6,036 bases of DNA from an uncultured Nocardiopsis sp. (lineage in GTDB: Bacteria > Actinomycetota > Actinomycetes > Streptosporangiales > Streptosporangiaceae): contig CALGOD010000092.1 of the NCBI GenBank assembly GCA_937957845.1, positions 1 to 6,036 on the forward strand, in the 5' to 3' direction. Every line of letters begins with the position of its first letter. The stretch's first letter is position 1. Position numbers and translations under genes: made by a program. This document shows positions 5,272-6,036 of the stretch, piece by piece. Under the pieces are notes generated by a model that had not been told where the DNA came from, did not search any database, and worked only from the letters and a program-made list of their open reading frames with translations.

Positions 5272-5685
5272 TCAATGCGCCTGGCCGCTCAGCAGCCATC
5301 GGGTCACCCCGACCTCCACCAGGGCCCGGGGGAGATCCGGACCGGCCTCGGGTGTGCGGATCTCATACCCGTACTTGTCATGGAAGGCCGCCACCACGTC
5401 CTCGGGGAATTCCCCGGTGTGGACGAGGGCCCGCCCCTCCGCCACGACGGGGGCGTCGCCGTCCTCCAGAGCCAGGGACACCCGCGGGTCGGTGGAGATG
5501 TTGCGCGCCTTGACGGAGTCGGCCTGCACGCTGATCCACCAGCGGTCGCGCAGGTGGACGAACCACACCGGAGTGACGTGGGGCGACCCGTCGCGACGCA
5601 ACGTGCACAGCCACACGTTCCGGTCGCCACGCAGGCGCTCGGTCAGGCTCTCGGGTGCGGCCATGGAGATCTTCGATTCGGACAC
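5272..5685 (-). CDS. PPOX-class (split-barrel) flavin- or F420-dependent oxidoreductase family protein
   Basis: A 137-aa protein from GTG 5685, matching the size of small split-barrel oxidoreductases. Residues 24-75 hold the characteristic strand pattern 'VWLCTLRRDGSPHVTPVWFVHLRDRWWISVQADSVKARNISTDPRVSLAL'. The S57-V-K-A-R-N motif precedes DPRV and contributes cofactor phosphate binding in PPOX/FDOR families. 'EGRALV' at 83-88 and the terminal 'VTRWLL' strand complete the barrel. The substrate is unknown and the cofactor (FMN or F420) cannot be decided by eye; actinomycetes have many F420-dependent paralogues. GTG 5685 has GGAG at 5694-5691 with 5-nt spacing. The ATG at 5664 (M8) has no such site, and an upstream frame to 5844 adds a sequence with no family features. 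It is downstream of a membrane protein gene in the same orientation, 171 nt away. Confidence 0.88.
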   Translation of the reverse strand: MSESKISMAAPESLTERLRGDRNVWLCTLRRDGSPHVTPVWFVHLRDRWWISVQADSVKARNISTDPRVSLALEDGDAPVVAEGRALVHTGEFPEDVVAAFHDKYGYEIRTPEAGPDLPRALVEVGVTRWLLSGQAH

Positions 5686-5690
5686 GGTCT

Positions 5691-5694
5691 CTCC
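5691..5694 (-). promoter_or_regulatory. Ribosome binding site deciding the GTG start of the oxidoreductase
   Basis: GGAG, within GGAGAG on the minus strand, is 5 nt from GTG 5685-5683. It favours this start over the internal ATG at 5664 and over an upstream ATG at 5844. Confidence 0.55.
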
Positions 5695-5706
5695 GGGGTG
5701 GTCGGA

Positions 5707-5722
5707 CGGCCCGGCAGGGCCG
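5707..5722 (-). terminator. Compact GC hairpin in the gap upstream of the oxidoreductase
   Basis: CGGCCC (5707-5712) pairs with GGGCCG (5717-5722) around a 4-nt loop. It lies between the stop of the upstream minus-strand membrane gene and the oxidoreductase start, close to the latter's ribosome binding site. It could end the upstream transcript or be part of the oxidoreductase leader. No T-tract follows. Confidence 0.3.
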
Positions 5723-5856
5723 AGGTCATGGCGTGCGCCACGGAGCGTGGGCGGCGGGGAGGGATCGGTCCCCACCCCGGGCCCGTCCGAACGCGCGCAT
5801 GCGGTGATGCACGAGTCTGGTCCCCCGACCCCGGTCGAAGTCAAGGAGCGGCCGCG

Positions 5857-6036
5857 TCACCGCATGCCCGCCATCCACCTGCCCAGCCGCCGTAGTCGTT
5901 CCAGGCTCGCCTCGTAGCGGGCGCCGACCGCGAGCAGGAGCACACCCGCCAAGGCGAACGGCACCCAGTTCGGCACCAGGGTGGTCAGGTTCCACAGGGG
6001 CGGGCCGAACGCTCGGAGCGACGTCGCCACCAGCAC
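5857..6036 (-). CDS. C-terminal end of a predicted integral membrane protein, 5' truncated
   Basis: Reading leftward from the right edge, a frame is open for 59 codons to the TGA at 5859-5857: 'VLVATSLRAFGPPLWN' then 'LTTLVPNWVPFALAGVLLLAVG' then 'ARYEASLERLRRLGRWMAGMR'. It has one clear hydrophobic helix (about residues 25-39 of the fragment) and an amphipathic, arginine-rich cytoplasmic-type tail. The W-V-P-F-A-L-x-G-x-L-L-L-A-V-G-A-x-Y-E pattern resembles the end of large multi-pass actinobacterial membrane proteins (SCO7613 C-terminal type), but that is from memory and the family call is weak. The start lies outside the window. It is the reading frame expected here because its codon third positions are almost all G/C. 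Confidence 0.65.
   Translation of the reverse strand: MLVATSLRAFGPPLWNLTTLVPNWVPFALAGVLLLAVGARYEASLERLRRLGRWMAGMR

Noticed and set aside
5686..5844. N-terminal extension of the oxidoreductase to ATG 5844
   Set aside because: The added 53 residues are Pro/Gly-rich and unlike the family, which begins close to the first strand. The GTG at 5685 has a well-placed GGAG, whereas the ATG at 5844 would also cover a hairpin likely to be non-coding.
4715..5917. 400-codon plus-strand open frame
   Set aside because: It overlaps the end of phoH in another frame, reads through the strong terminator hairpin, and runs antisense to the oxidoreductase. The composition is Arg/Gly/Pro-rich shadow sequence.
5726..5995. 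89-codon minus-strand frame
   Set aside because: It overlaps the better-supported membrane-protein frame ending at 5857. Its product is a Gly/Arg-rich sequence without a hydrophobic helix or known motif.

Overview
The window reads as chromosomal DNA from a high-GC actinomycete. Third codon positions are strongly G/C, GTG starts are used alongside ATG with purine-rich Shine-Dalgarno sites, and the prenyl transferase and PhoH proteins are of mycobacterial/streptomycete type. Nocardiopsis or a relative is a guess from general feel, not something the sequence proves. No tRNA, rRNA, CRISPR array, IS element or transposase is visible.

Layout, left to right. (1) The C-terminal end of a YyaL/Spata20-type protein on + (2-442) converges, with a 22-nt gap, on (2) a membrane Ser/Thr protein kinase with an extracellular sensor-like domain on - (465-1832). 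(3) A roughly 310-bp divergent control region separates the kinase from (4) an ECF-type sigma factor on + (2144-2755). (5) A short-chain cis-prenyltransferase follows on + (2853-3614). (6) A structure-rich 267-bp intergenic region, with a long imperfect hairpin, a second hairpin, a 13-bp tandem repeat and a near-perfect palindrome, leads into (7) a PIN-PhoH (PhoH2) RNase/helicase-type protein on + (3882-5228). (8) A strong GC hairpin separates it from (9) a convergent PPOX-class oxidoreductase on - (5272-5685). (10) The right edge holds the last 59 codons of a membrane protein on - (5857-6036).

Functionally, the kinase/sigma pair is a plausible signalling module, because the two genes share one divergent regulatory region. 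The prenyl transferase has a bulky residue at the chain-length position and resembles the M. tuberculosis Z-farnesyl diphosphate synthase Rv1086 more than a C50/C55 synthase. PhoH2 lies near an Rv1086-like gene in mycobacteria too, so this proximity may be ancestral. The gene content is mostly ordinary actinobacterial core or near-core. The most unusual signals are non-coding: the uppS-phoH interval and the structured leaders.
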